DNA of 64,000 bases from Bradyrhizobium stylosanthis (GCF_001641335.1 NZ_LVEM01000004.1:62001-126000), one strand, 5' to 3'; shown: positions 26,254 through 35,830, counted from the stretch's first letter. Made by a program: numbers and translations. Notes: generated by a model from the sequence alone, not told the origin.

Positions 26254-27489
26254 ATGGACGTACAACGCAAGCTGGAGATCCTGGCGGATGCTGCCAAATA
26301 CGATGCGTCCTGCGCCTCCAGCGGCACCGAGAAGCGGGATTCCAGCGACGGCAAGGGCATGGGCTCGACCGCGCCGGGCATGGGAATCTGCCATTCCTAT
26401 GCGCCGGACGGACGCTGCATCTCGCTGCTCAAGGTGCTGCTGACCAATGCCTGCAATTACGATTGCCTCTATTGCGTCAACCGCGCCTCCTCCAACGTGC
26501 CGCGCGCCCGCTTCACCGTCGAGGAGGTGGTCAAGCTCACGCTCGACTTCTACCGGCGCAATTACATCGAGGGCCTGTTCCTCTCCTCCGGCATCATCCG
26601 CAGCCCCGACTACACGATGGAGCAGGTCGTCAGCGTCGCGCGAAAACTGCGCGAGGAGCATCACTTCCGCGGCTACATCCATCTCAAGACCATTCCCGAG
26701 GCCGACGACGCACTGATCGCGGAAGCCGGCAAATATGCCGACCGCCTCTCCATCAACATCGAGATGCCGCAGGAGACGAGCCTGCAGCAATTCGCGCCGG
26801 AAAAGGACGTGCGCGCGATCCGCCGCACCATGGGCCGGCTGCGGCTGAAGCTCGACGAGGCCGAGGAAAGCCGTGCCGCAAAAACGAAAGCCAGGCCGCA
26901 ACGCTTTGCACCGGCCGGACAAAGCACACAGATGATCGTCGGCGCAGATAGCGCGAACGATCACACCATCCTTCATACCAGCGCCAATCTCTACGGTTCA
27001 TACCGGCTGCGACGCGTCTATTACTCCGCCTTTAGCCCGATCCCCGATGCGAGCCGCGCGCTGCCTCTGGTGCAGCCGCCGCTGCTGCGCGAGCATCGGC
27101 TCTACCAGGCCGACTGGCTGATGCGGTTCTACGGTTTCGACGTTGCGGAGATCGTCGACGACAGCGCGATGCTGCCGCTCGACATCGATCCGAAGCTCGC
27201 CTGGGCGCTGCGTCACCGCGACCGCTTCCCGCTCGACGTCAACCGCGCCAGCCGCGAGGAGCTGCTGCGCGTGCCGGGGTTCGGCACCAAGGCCGTGGAG
27301 CGCATCATCGCGACGCGGCGCACCACCACGATCCGCCTCTCCGATCTCGCGCGGCTGCACGTGCCCAAGCACAAGGCGCTGCCCTTCATCATCCTCAGCG
27401 ATCACCGCCCCTCGCCGCATCGTCTCGATGCGGCCGGGCTGATCGAGCGGTTCAAGCCGAAAGCAACGCAACTGGGATTTGGCTTCTGA
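26254..27489 (+). CDS. Radical SAM protein of the putative DNA modification/repair type, with HhH motif
   Basis: 411 residues from ATG 26254 (AAGGGA upstream); the frame is open further 5' but that part spans the LexA box. The [4Fe-4S]/SAM motif CNYDCLYC has Cys67, Cys71 and Cys74. A helix-hairpin-helix DNA-binding motif (VNRASREELLRVPGFGTKAVERI) lies at about 330-350. It matches the radical-SAM family typically encoded next to a uracil-DNA-glycosylase-like protein; its reaction is not known. The next gene overlaps it as TGATG, so the pair is translationally coupled. Confidence 0.88.
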   Translation: MDVQRKLEILADAAKYDASCASSGTEKRDSSDGKGMGSTAPGMGICHSYAPDGRCISLLKVLLTNACNYDCLYCVNRASSNVPRARFTVEEVVKLTLDFYRRNYIEGLFLSSGIIRSPDYTMEQVVSVARKLREEHHFRGYIHLKTIPEADDALIAEAGKYADRLSINIEMPQETSLQQFAPEKDVRAIRRTMGRLRLKLDEAEESRAAKTKARPQRFAPAGQSTQMIVGADSANDHTILHTSANLYGSYRLRRVYYSAFSPIPDASRALPLVQPPLLREHRLYQADWLMRFYGFDVAEIVDDSAMLPLDIDPKLAWALRHRDRFPLDVNRASREELLRVPGFGTKAVERIIATRRTTTIRLSDLARLHVPKHKALPFIILSDHRPSPHRLDAAGLIERFKPKATQLGFGF

Positions 27490-28931
27490 TGCAGTACATC
27501 ACCCTCGACACCGAAACCGATTTCGACGGCTGGCGCAAAGCTGCGCGCAGCCTCGTGCTTCATCACGTGGACCCGCGCGAGGTCACATGGGCCGTGCAGG
27601 GCGGCGAGGCCGATCTGTTCGCGCCACCCGCGCCGTCGCCGATCCTCGAAGTGAATGACGGCACCTTCAACGTACCAGGCAAATTCGTCGATCTCGCGAA
27701 GGCCACGATCCTGCATCGCGATGCTGAGCGCTTCGCGATCCTCTATCGCCTGCTCTGGCGCTTGAAGGACAATCACGACCTCATCGAAGTTGCGACCGAT
27801 GCCGACGTCGCGCAGGTGATTGCGATGGCAAGAGCGGTTCATCGCGACGAGCACAAGATGCACGCCTTCGTGCGCTTCCGCGAGATCGGCCGGGAACGCG
27901 CCGCGCATTACGTCGCCTGGTTCGAGCCGGAGCATCACATCGTCGAGCTCGCAGCGCCCTTCTTCGCCAAGCGTTTTGCCGACATGCCCTGGTCGATCCT
28001 CACCCCCGACCTCTGCGCGCATTGGGACGGCCACGCGCTCTCGTTCACGCCGGGCGTCAGCAAGAGCGAGGCGCCGGGCGAAGACCGGCTGGAGGAAACC
28101 TGGCGGCGCTACTACGCCAGCATCTTCAATCCGGCGCGGCTGAAGGTGAAGGCGATGCAGACGGAGATGCCGAAGAAATATTGGAGGAACCTGCCCGAGG
28201 CCTCGATCATTAAGCCCCTGATCGAGGACGCCGAGCGCATGACCGGCGCCATGATCGCCAATGCCGCAACCGATCCGCACAAGCCTCAGAAGCGGCCGGA
28301 GGCTCCGATGACACGCAAGCCTGCTGCCGACGATCTCGAAGCGCTCCGCGAGGAGGCCGCGCATTGCCGCGCCTGCCCGCTCTACAAGGACGCGACGCAG
28401 ACCGTGTTCGGCGAGGGACCGAAGAACGCCAATATCATGCTGGTCGGCGAACAGCCCGGCGACAAGGAAGACCTCGCCGGCCATCCCTTCGTCGGCCCGG
28501 CGGGCCAGATGCTCGACCGCGCGTTGGAAGAAGCCGGCGTCGATCGCAAGAAGGTCTATGTGACCAACGCGGTGAAGCACTTCAAATTCGTGCCGCGCGG
28601 AAAAATCCGCCTGCACCAGAAGCCGAACACGCCGGAGATCCGGGCCTGCCGGCAATGGTTCGAGCGGGAAGTCTCGGTAATCCAGCCCGACCTCATCGTG
28701 GCGATGGGCGCCACCGCCGCGCAGAGCGTGTTCGGCAAGATCACCCCTATCGGCAAGACCCGCGGCCGGCTCATAGACTTGCCCGACGGCCGCAAAGCAC
28801 TGGTGACGGTGCATCCGTCCTATCTGCTGCGGCTGCCCGACCCGGAGGCCAAGGTGCTGGAATATCAGCGCTTTGTCGAAGATCTGAGGATCGCTGCAGG
28901 TCTACAGAAGAAAGTCTCACACGCCGCCTAA
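27489..28931 (+). CDS. DUF4130-UdgX fusion: uracil-DNA glycosylase-like protein with covalent-type histidine
   Basis: 480 residues. Residues 1-about 230 match the DUF4130 partner of the radical-SAM family; residues 285-475 form a UDG domain with an Fe-S type CRAC motif. Motif GEQPGDKED (320-328) and GKIRLHQKP with His376 are UdgX hallmarks. UdgX removes uracil and its histidine then stays covalently bound to the abasic site. The family-4 VKC position reads VKH here. It is the second gene of the radical-SAM pair. Confidence 0.88.
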   Translation: MQYITLDTETDFDGWRKAARSLVLHHVDPREVTWAVQGGEADLFAPPAPSPILEVNDGTFNVPGKFVDLAKATILHRDAERFAILYRLLWRLKDNHDLIEVATDADVAQVIAMARAVHRDEHKMHAFVRFREIGRERAAHYVAWFEPEHHIVELAAPFFAKRFADMPWSILTPDLCAHWDGHALSFTPGVSKSEAPGEDRLEETWRRYYASIFNPARLKVKAMQTEMPKKYWRNLPEASIIKPLIEDAERMTGAMIANAATDPHKPQKRPEAPMTRKPAADDLEALREEAAHCRACPLYKDATQTVFGEGPKNANIMLVGEQPGDKEDLAGHPFVGPAGQMLDRALEEAGVDRKKVYVTNAVKHFKFVPRGKIRLHQKPNTPEIRACRQWFEREVSVIQPDLIVAMGATAAQSVFGKITPIGKTRGRLIDLPDGRKALVTVHPSYLLRLPDPEAKVLEYQRFVEDLRIAAGLQKKVSHAA

Positions 28932-29029
28932 ATCCTGACGGGAAAACGCCTTTCAACCGCCGCTTGTCATCCGGCCTTCAAATCCATCGCGGACAATACC
29001 CTTACCAGTAAGTTAAGGGGCGTCCTGAC

Positions 29030-30658
29030 ATGACCGATGTAGCATTCGACCGCGCGGTAGCCGATCCCGCGCCGATCCAGCCGGCCTCGCGGCCAAATCT
29101 CGACAAGGGCTTCAATCCGCTGACGATGATCCTGTTCTTCGGCGTTCTCGCCGCGGGCCTGCTGTTCGTCGCCTACAGCATCTATATCGACGTCAACGCC
29201 ACCGGCGCGCGGGTCACGACCTTCCTGCCATACATCCTCCTGTTCGTCGCGCTGCTGATCGCGCTCGGCTTCGAATTCGTCAACGGCTTCCACGACACCG
29301 CCAATGCGGTGGCGACCGTGATCTACACCCACTCGCTGCCGGCTGAAGTCGCCGTGATGTGGTCGGGCTTCTTCAACTTCCTCGGCGTGCTGCTCTCCTC
29401 GGGCGCGGTCGCCTTCGGCATCGTCTCGCTGCTGCCGGTCGAACTGATCCTCCAGGTCGGCTCCAGCGCCGGCTTCGCCATGGTGTTCGCGCTGCTGATC
29501 GCGGCGATCCTGTGGAATCTCGGCACCTGGTTCTTCGGCCTGCCGGCCTCCTCCTCGCACACGCTGATCGGCTCGATCATCGGCGTCGGCGTTGCCAACG
29601 CCGTCATGCGCGGCCGCGACGGCACCTCGGGCGTGGACTGGACCAAGGCGACCGAGATCGGCTACGCGCTGCTGCTGTCGCCGCTGTTCGGCTTCATCTG
29701 CGCCGCCGTGCTGCTGCTGCTGCTCAAGTTCATCGTGCGCAACCCGGCGCTCTACGCCGCGCCCGAAGGCAACAAGGCCCCCCCGCTCTGGATCCGCGGC
29801 CTACTGATCGCCACCTGCACCGGCGTCAGCTTCGCGCACGGCTCGAATGACGGCCAGAAGGGCATGGGCCTGATCATGCTGATCCTGATCGGCACCGTGC
29901 CGACCGCCTACGCGCTCAACCGCGCGCTGCCGGAATCCCAGGTCGCCCAGTTCCAGAAGACCTCGGAAGCCGCCTCCAAGGTGATCTCGGCGAAAGGCGC
30001 CGGCCACAGCATCATCGGCGATCCCCGCCCGGCGGTGACGCAGTACATCACGCTGCGCCACATCAACGAGGGCACCTATCCCTCGCTCGCCGTGCTGGTG
30101 AAGGACGTCGGCGACCAGGTCGCCATGTACGGTTCGCTGAACAAGGTGCCGGCGGAAGTCGTCGGCAACACCCGCAACGACATGTACCTGACCTCGGAAG
30201 CGATCCGCTTCCTGATGAAGGACAAGGAGAACGACCTCAGCAAGGACGAGGTCGCGGTGCTCAACACCTACAAGGGCGCGCTCGACTCCGCCACGAAGTT
30301 CATCCCGACCTGGGTGAAGATCGCGGTGGCCATCGCGCTCGGCCTTGGCACCATGGTCGGCTGGAAGCGCATCGTCATCACCGTCGGCGAGAAGATCGGC
30401 AAGAGCCATCTCACCTACGCGCAGGGCGCCTCGGCCGAACTCGTCGCCGCCGCCACGATCGGCGCCGCCGACGTGTTCGGTCTGCCGGTCTCGACCACGC
30501 ACGTGCTGTCATCAGGCGTCGCCGGCACCATGGCGGCCAACGGCTCCGGCCTGCAATGGTCGACCATCCGCAACCTGCTGATGGCCTGGGTGCTGACGCT
30601 GCCCTGCGCCATCATGCTGTCGGCCACGCTCTACGTGATCTTCTCGCGGATCTTCTGA
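29030..30658 (+). CDS. Pit-family inorganic phosphate transporter
   Basis: 542 residues with about ten to twelve membrane helices. Both copies of the family signature are visible: GFHDTANAVAT in the N-terminal half and SFAHGSNDGQKGMG in the middle. A large soluble loop (about 300-420) separates the two halves. It imports phosphate (or metal-phosphate) driven by protons. The N-terminal about 30 residues are cytoplasmic and Ala/Pro-rich. No PhoU-type partner next to it; an intrinsic terminator follows. Confidence 0.93.
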   Translation: MTDVAFDRAVADPAPIQPASRPNLDKGFNPLTMILFFGVLAAGLLFVAYSIYIDVNATGARVTTFLPYILLFVALLIALGFEFVNGFHDTANAVATVIYTHSLPAEVAVMWSGFFNFLGVLLSSGAVAFGIVSLLPVELILQVGSSAGFAMVFALLIAAILWNLGTWFFGLPASSSHTLIGSIIGVGVANAVMRGRDGTSGVDWTKATEIGYALLLSPLFGFICAAVLLLLLKFIVRNPALYAAPEGNKAPPLWIRGLLIATCTGVSFAHGSNDGQKGMGLIMLILIGTVPTAYALNRALPESQVAQFQKTSEAASKVISAKGAGHSIIGDPRPAVTQYITLRHINEGTYPSLAVLVKDVGDQVAMYGSLNKVPAEVVGNTRNDMYLTSEAIRFLMKDKENDLSKDEVAVLNTYKGALDSATKFIPTWVKIAVAIALGLGTMVGWKRIVITVGEKIGKSHLTYAQGASAELVAAATIGAADVFGLPVSTTHVLSSGVAGTMAANGSGLQWSTIRNLLMAWVLTLPCAIMLSATLYVIFSRIF

Positions 30659-30680
30659 ACGGTCACATCGACCAAAGACA

Positions 30681-30709
30681 AAGGGCCCGTGCGATACACG
30701 GGCCCTTTT
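30681..30709 (+). terminator. Intrinsic terminator after the Pit gene
   Basis: An 11-bp perfect stem (AAGGGCCCGTG / CACGGGCCCTT) with a 5-base loop and a following T-run, 22 bp after the stop codon. The A-run on the other side lets it also serve the leftward M20 gene ending at 30732. Confidence 0.88.
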
Positions 30710-30731
30710 CATTTGTGCTTCGCGTCAGGTC

Positions 30732-31904
30732 TTAAGACGCCGCGAGCGATTCCTCGACCAGCTTGACCCAGTAGGACGTGCCGTAGACGATCGCCTCGTC
30801 GTTGAAATTGTAGGCGGGGTGATGCAGGCCGGCGCTGTCGCCGTTGCCGCAGAAGATGAAGGCGCCGGGGCGCGCTTCCAGCATGTAGGCGAAATCCTCG
30901 CCGCCCATCAGCGGTGGCATCTCGTGCACATTGGCATCGCCCGCGACCCGCTTGGCAATGCGCCGCGCGATCTCGGTCTCCGCGGCGTGGTTGTTCACGA
31001 CCGGATAATTGCGCTGGTAACGCAGGTCGATCTTGGCGCCGGTGATCTGCGCCACGCCCGCCACCACCTCGTGCACGCGCTTCTCGACCAGCTTGCGCAC
31101 CTCCGGCGACAGCGTCCGGATGGTGCCCTTCAGCGTCGCGGTCTGCGGAATGACGTTGCGGGCGTTGCCGGCGTGGAATTCGCAGATCGAGATCACCGCC
31201 GATTCCAGGGGATCGACGCTGCGCGCGACGATCGACTGCAGCGCCGTGATCACCTGGGCGCCGACCAGCACGGAATCGATGCATTTGTGCGGACGGGCGG
31301 CATGGCCGCCGACACCCTCGATCATGATGTCGACCTCGTCGGTCGCCGCCATGATCGGCCCCTGCCGGATCGCGAACGAGCCGATCGGGATGCCCGGGCC
31401 GTTGTGCATGCCGTAGACCTGCTCGATGCCGAAGCGCTCCATCAGGCCGTCCTTGACCATGGCCGCGCCGCCGGCGCCGCCCTCCTCGGCCGGCTGGAAG
31501 ATCACGATCGCATCGCCGGCGAAGTTGCGGGTCTCGGCGAGGTAGCGGGCGGCGCCGAGCAGCATCGCGGTGTGGCCGTCATGGCCGCAGGCGTGCATCT
31601 TGCCGGGGTTCTTGGAGGCGTAAGGCAGGTTGGTCTGCTCCTCCACCGGCAACGCGTCCATGTCGGCGCGCAAGCCGATCACCTTGAGCCCCTCGCCGGC
31701 CGGCTTATTGCCCTTGATCACGCCGACCACGCCGGTCTGGCCCATGCCGGTCACGACTTCGTCGCAGCCGAACTCCCGCAGGCGGTCCGCCACGAATGCT
31801 GCGGTGCGGTGGACGTCATACAGCAGCTCGGGATGCTGGTGGATGTCCCGGCGCCAGGCCTGAATATCGGGTTGGAGGTCGGCGACGCGGTTCACGATGG
31901 GCAT
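30732..31904 (-). CDS. M20-family amidohydrolase/carboxypeptidase (hippurate hydrolase-like)
   Basis: 390 residues from ATG 31904 (MPIVNRVADLQPDIQ), chosen because it gives the standard M20 N-terminus; an in-frame ATG 14 codons earlier is possible. Zinc-site motifs HACGHDGHTAM and EEGGAGGAAM are present, plus the lid domain and a C-terminal GGEDFAYML motif. It hydrolyses N-acyl amino acids or similar amides in the cytoplasm. Substrate not determinable. Confidence 0.92.
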   Translation of the reverse strand: MPIVNRVADLQPDIQAWRRDIHQHPELLYDVHRTAAFVADRLREFGCDEVVTGMGQTGVVGVIKGNKPAGEGLKVIGLRADMDALPVEEQTNLPYASKNPGKMHACGHDGHTAMLLGAARYLAETRNFAGDAIVIFQPAEEGGAGGAAMVKDGLMERFGIEQVYGMHNGPGIPIGSFAIRQGPIMAATDEVDIMIEGVGGHAARPHKCIDSVLVGAQVITALQSIVARSVDPLESAVISICEFHAGNARNVIPQTATLKGTIRTLSPEVRKLVEKRVHEVVAGVAQITGAKIDLRYQRNYPVVNNHAAETEIARRIAKRVAGDANVHEMPPLMGGEDFAYMLEARPGAFIFCGNGDSAGLHHPAYNFNDEAIVYGTSYWVKLVEESLAAS

Positions 31905-31997
31905 GTAGGGTCTCAGCTTTGTTGCGAATACAGGACTGTCTACCATGCAAGCGCCAGTCCACCCAACCGCCTGGGAGCGAGGGTAACCCTGTTCTCC

Positions 31998-32119
31998 CGT
32001 CATGGCCGGGCCTGTGGCTTGTCTTGCCCAGCTTGTCTTGGCCAGCTTGTCTTGGCCATCCACGTCTGACTATTAGGACAGAAAGTGCGTGGATGCCCGG
32101 GACGAGCCCGGGCGTGACG
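31998..32119. repeat. Dispersed inverted repeat (second type) carrying a 14-bp tandem triplication
   Basis: CGTCATGGCCGGG ... GGCCATCCACG and CGTGGATGCCCGGG ... CGGGCGTGACG form the hairpin arms as at 19394. Inside, at 32017-32058, GCTTGTCTTGGCCA occurs three times in tandem (the first copy with one change). Confidence 0.8.
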
Positions 32120-32139
32120 CCTGTTTGGGTGGAAGCAGA

Positions 32140-33759
32140 ATGCCGAGACGGCTCGAAGGTGAATTTGACTACATTGTCGTCGGCGCCGGCACGGCGGGCT
32201 GCATTCTCGCCAACCGCCTTTCGGCCGTGCCGGGGAACCGCGTCCTCATCCTCGAAGCCGGCGGCGACGACAACTGGATCTGGTTCCACATTCCCGTCGG
32301 CTATCTCTTTGCGATCGGCAATCCGCGCTCGGACTGGATGTTCAAGACCGAGGCCGAGCCGGGCCTGAACGGCCGTTCGCTCGCCTATCCCCGCGGCAAG
32401 GTGATCGGCGGCTCTTCGGCGATCAACGCCATGATCTCGATGCGCGGACAGGCCGCCGACTACGATCATTGGCGCCAACTCGGCATGACCGGCTGGGGCT
32501 ATGACGATGTGCTGCCGCTGTTCAAGCGGCTCGAAGATCACTTCCTGGGCGCGAGCGAGCATCACGGCACCGGCGGCGGCTGGCGCATCGAGGCGCCGCG
32601 GCTGTCCTGGGACGTTCTCGACGCCGTTGGCGATGCCGCCGAGGAGATGGGCATCAAGCGTATCCCGGATTTCAACACCGGCGACAACGAAGGCACCAGC
32701 TATTTCCACGTCAACCAGAAGCGCGGCCGGCGCTGGTCGTCGGCGCGCGGCTTTCTCAAGCCGGCGCTGAACCGTCCGAACCTGCGGCTCGAGAAGAATG
32801 TGCTGGTCGACCGTCTCATCATCGAGCAGGGCCGCGCCGTCGGCGTGCGCTTCGTCCAGAACGGCGAGATCATCGAGGCGCGAGCGAAACGCGAGGTGGT
32901 CCTTTCCGCCGGCGCGATCGGCTCGGTGCAGGTGCTGCACCGCTCCGGCATTGGACCTGCCGACTGGCTGTCGCCGCTCGGCATCGACATCGTCATGGAC
33001 AAGCCGGGCGTCGGCCGCAATCTGCAGGATCATCTGCAGCAGCGCGCGATCTACAAGGTCGAGGGCGTGCGCACGCTGAACGAGACCTATTACAACCTGT
33101 TCCGCCGCAGCCTGATGGGACTCGATTATGCCTTCCGTCGTCGCGGGCCGCTGACCATGGCGCCGTCGCAGCTCGGCATCTTCACGCGCTCGGATGCGAC
33201 GCGCGCCCGGGCGAACATCCAGTTCCACGTGCAGCCGCTGTCGCTCGACAAGTTCGGCGATCCCCTGCACCGCTTCCCCGCCATCACGGTGAGTGCCTGC
33301 AATCTGCAGCCGACCTCGCGCGGCACCGTGCGGCTGCGCTCGGCAACGCCGGACGAGAAGCCGATCATCGCGCCGAACTATCTTTCGACGGACGACGACC
33401 GCCAGGTCGGCGCCGACGCCATCCGCACCACACGCCGCCTGATGCAGCAGAAGGCGCTGGCCAAATATCGCCCGAGTGAGTACCTGCCCGGCCCCACCGT
33501 CGGCGACGACGACGCCTCGCTGGCAAAAGCCGCCGGCGATATCGGCACCACCATCTTCCATCCTGTCGGCACCGCCAAGATGGGCGCGGTCAGCGATCCC
33601 ATGGCGGTGGTGGACGAGCGCCTGCGCTTCTACGGCCTCGAAGGTTTGCGCATCGTCGATGCCTCGATCATGCCGACCATCACCTCGGGCAACACCAACA
33701 CGCCGACCGCGATGATCGCCGAGAAGGGCGCGACGATGATTTTGGAGGATGCGAAGTAG
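32140..33759 (+). CDS. GMC-family FAD oxidoreductase (choline/alcohol dehydrogenase-like)
   Basis: 539 residues from ATG 32140 with GGAAG upstream. The FAD-binding VGAGTAGCILANRL motif is at the N-terminus, GMC signature 1 (PRGKVIGGSSAINAM) at about 84-98, and the active-site FHPVGTAKMG and GNTNTPTAM motifs near the end. It oxidises an alcohol; flavin-dependent, no signal peptide. The alpha/beta hydrolase gene starts 12 bp downstream, so the two are probably one operon. Confidence 0.92.
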   Translation: MPRRLEGEFDYIVVGAGTAGCILANRLSAVPGNRVLILEAGGDDNWIWFHIPVGYLFAIGNPRSDWMFKTEAEPGLNGRSLAYPRGKVIGGSSAINAMISMRGQAADYDHWRQLGMTGWGYDDVLPLFKRLEDHFLGASEHHGTGGGWRIEAPRLSWDVLDAVGDAAEEMGIKRIPDFNTGDNEGTSYFHVNQKRGRRWSSARGFLKPALNRPNLRLEKNVLVDRLIIEQGRAVGVRFVQNGEIIEARAKREVVLSAGAIGSVQVLHRSGIGPADWLSPLGIDIVMDKPGVGRNLQDHLQQRAIYKVEGVRTLNETYYNLFRRSLMGLDYAFRRRGPLTMAPSQLGIFTRSDATRARANIQFHVQPLSLDKFGDPLHRFPAITVSACNLQPTSRGTVRLRSATPDEKPIIAPNYLSTDDDRQVGADAIRTTRRLMQQKALAKYRPSEYLPGPTVGDDDASLAKAAGDIGTTIFHPVGTAKMGAVSDPMAVVDERLRFYGLEGLRIVDASIMPTITSGNTNTPTAMIAEKGATMILEDAK

Positions 33760-33771
33760 CATCCGGTCGCC

Positions 33772-34650
33772 ATGATCAGTCAGCGCTTTTCCATCGGCCC
33801 CGTCGGCGAAGAGATCGCCATGATGCAATGGGGCGAGCGCGGGAAGCCGCCAGCTCTCCTCGTGCACGGCACCGGCTTCGTCGCCGACGTCTGGGACGAG
33901 GTCGCGCGCGAGCTTGCATCGACCTACACCGTCTACGCGCTCGACCGCCGCGGTCATGGCGCCAGCCACAAGCCGGGCACCTATCATTTCCTGGATTTTG
34001 CCGAGGACATCTGCCGGGTGATCGATGCGCTCGGGCTGCGCGACGTCTATGGCATCGGCCACAGTGCAGGGGCGACCGATCTTCTGCTCGCGACAAGGCT
34101 ACTGCCCGGGCGTTTCACGCGCCTGTTCGTGATGGAGCCGACCATCATGGATCCGCGCGCGGCACGTTCTGAAGCATTGAGCGAGGAATCCCTGTTGCAA
34201 GTCCAGGGCGCGCTGCGCCGCCGGGCCGAGTTCGACAGTGCCGACGCCGTCTTCGAACGCTACCGCACATCGCCGACATTTGCGGAATGGACCGAGACCT
34301 CGCTGTGGGCCTATGTGCGCCACGGCTTCGTGCCGCTCGATGATGGCCGGGTCCGGCTCTGCTGCACGCCCGAGATCGAGGCGGCGATGCTGCGCCCGAT
34401 CTACGAGGCGATGACGCAGGTCTACGTCGGCGATGCCCGCGGCAATCCGTTCACAGCGCTTGCCGAAATCGATTGTCCCGTGCGCGTCACGACCGCCGCG
34501 AAGTCGTGGCCGGTCTACAAGGAGATGGCGGCGCGCGCGGTCGCGCTGATTCCTCGCGTCGGCACGCTGGTCTTCGAAGGGGCCGGGCATTGTGTGGCGC
34601 AGGAAGTGCCGGCAGCTGTGGTGGAAGCGGTGCGCGAGTTCGCAAGATAG
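33772..34650 (+). CDS. Alpha/beta hydrolase
   Basis: 292 residues with the canonical fold: LLVHGTGF oxyanion loop, nucleophile Ser98 in GIGHSAGA, and a late GAGHCVA carrying the catalytic histidine. Cytoplasmic esterase/hydrolase of unknown substrate, probably acting with the GMC oxidoreductase encoded 12 bp upstream. Confidence 0.9.
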   Translation: MISQRFSIGPVGEEIAMMQWGERGKPPALLVHGTGFVADVWDEVARELASTYTVYALDRRGHGASHKPGTYHFLDFAEDICRVIDALGLRDVYGIGHSAGATDLLLATRLLPGRFTRLFVMEPTIMDPRAARSEALSEESLLQVQGALRRRAEFDSADAVFERYRTSPTFAEWTETSLWAYVRHGFVPLDDGRVRLCCTPEIEAAMLRPIYEAMTQVYVGDARGNPFTALAEIDCPVRVTTAAKSWPVYKEMAARAVALIPRVGTLVFEGAGHCVAQEVPAAVVEAVREFAR

Positions 34651-34651
34651 C

Positions 34652-34788
34652 TCTCGTGCCCCGCACGCAGCGCAGCACGCAGTGATGCGCTGCTGAGCCG
34701 GGGCCCATCTCACCGCGCACAGTCCGGCTTTCTGGGTCCCGGCTCTGCGCAGCAACGCTCCGCGTTGCAGCGCGTCCGGGACACGAGA
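34652..34788. repeat. Dispersed GC-rich repeat, third type
   Basis: Starts TCTCGTGCCCC and ends GTCCGGGACACGAGA, with internal GGGTCCCGGCTCTGCGCAGC and GCTCCGCGTTGCAGCGC elements. The ends are loosely complementary. It fills the gap between the hydrolase and the phosphoesterase operon. Recognised from general memory of Bradyrhizobium intergenic repeats; only one copy is in this window. Confidence 0.55.
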
Positions 34789-34885
34789 TCGCCCCTCACG
34801 AAAACGTCATCCCGTCCGGGAATAAGTCCCCCCCTCCCCGGATCACCTCCCCGAAGCCCAATTCCGGGCGGCGTGGAGAGATGCG

Positions 34886-35830
34886 ATGAGCGGACACGAT
34901 CACGGGGACGACGGCGTCAGCCGCCGCAAAGTGCTGGAATGCATGACCTGGGCCGGCACCGGGGTGCTCTGGACCGTCACGGGCGGCGTGCCGCGCTCGC
35001 TCGGCATCATCGATTCCGCGCAAGCCGCGACGGCGGCCACGCCCGGCATGACCTTCCTGCAGATCAGCGACAGCCATGTCGGCTTCGACAAGCCGGCCAA
35101 TCCCAACGCGCTCGGCACGCTTGAGGAAGCCGTCAACAAGATCAACGCGATGCCGGCAAAACCCTCGTTCATGATCCACACCGGCGACATCACCCATCTG
35201 TCGAAAGCCGCCGAGTTTGACAATGCCGAGCGCATCATCTCCCAGACCAAGCTGGACGTGCATTACGTGCCCGGCGAGCACGACTTCATCGACGAGGAGG
35301 TGAAGCTCTATCGCGAGCGCTACGGCCGCGGCACCAAGGGCGCGGGCTGGTATTCGTTCGACGCCGGCGGCGTGCACTTCATCGGTCTCGTCAACGTCGT
35401 CGACCTCAAGGCCGGCGGGCTCGGCAATCTCGGCGCCGAGCAGCTCGCCTGGCTCGAGGACGATCTGCGCGGCAAGTCGAAATCGACGCCTGTCGTCCTG
35501 TTCGCGCATATTCCGCTCTGGACCGTCTATCCCGAATGGGGATGGGGCACCGAGGACGGCGGCCGTGCGCTGGAATACGTCAAGGGCTTCGGCTCGGTCA
35601 CCGTGCTGAACGGGCACATCCATCAGGTGATGCAGAAGGTCGAGGGCAATGTCACCTTCCACACCGCGCGATCAACCGCCTTCCCGCAGCCGGCGCCGGG
35701 CGCTGCGCCCTCGCCCGGCCCGATGAAGGTCGAGGACGCACGACTGCGCTCCATGCTCGGCGTTGCCAGCGTCAACTTCAAGCAGAACGAGCAGCGGCTC
35801 GCGATCATCGACACGCCGCTCCAGGGCTAA
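34886..35830 (+). CDS. Tat-exported metallophosphoesterase
   Basis: 314 residues. Twin-arginine leader near the N-terminus (SRRKVLECMTWAGTG), then a calcineurin-like phosphoesterase domain with its metal ligands in order: ISDSHVG, HTGDITH, GEHD, FAHIP and NGHIHQ. The GEHD motif replaces the more usual GNHD. It should hydrolyse phosphate esters in the periplasm with a two-metal site; substrate unknown. First gene of a run with the cupredoxin (19 bp on), ECF sigma and anti-sigma genes. Confidence 0.9.
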   Translation: MSGHDHGDDGVSRRKVLECMTWAGTGVLWTVTGGVPRSLGIIDSAQAATAATPGMTFLQISDSHVGFDKPANPNALGTLEEAVNKINAMPAKPSFMIHTGDITHLSKAAEFDNAERIISQTKLDVHYVPGEHDFIDEEVKLYRERYGRGTKGAGWYSFDAGGVHFIGLVNVVDLKAGGLGNLGAEQLAWLEDDLRGKSKSTPVVLFAHIPLWTVYPEWGWGTEDGGRALEYVKGFGSVTVLNGHIHQVMQKVEGNVTFHTARSTAFPQPAPGAAPSPGPMKVEDARLRSMLGVASVNFKQNEQRLAIIDTPLQG

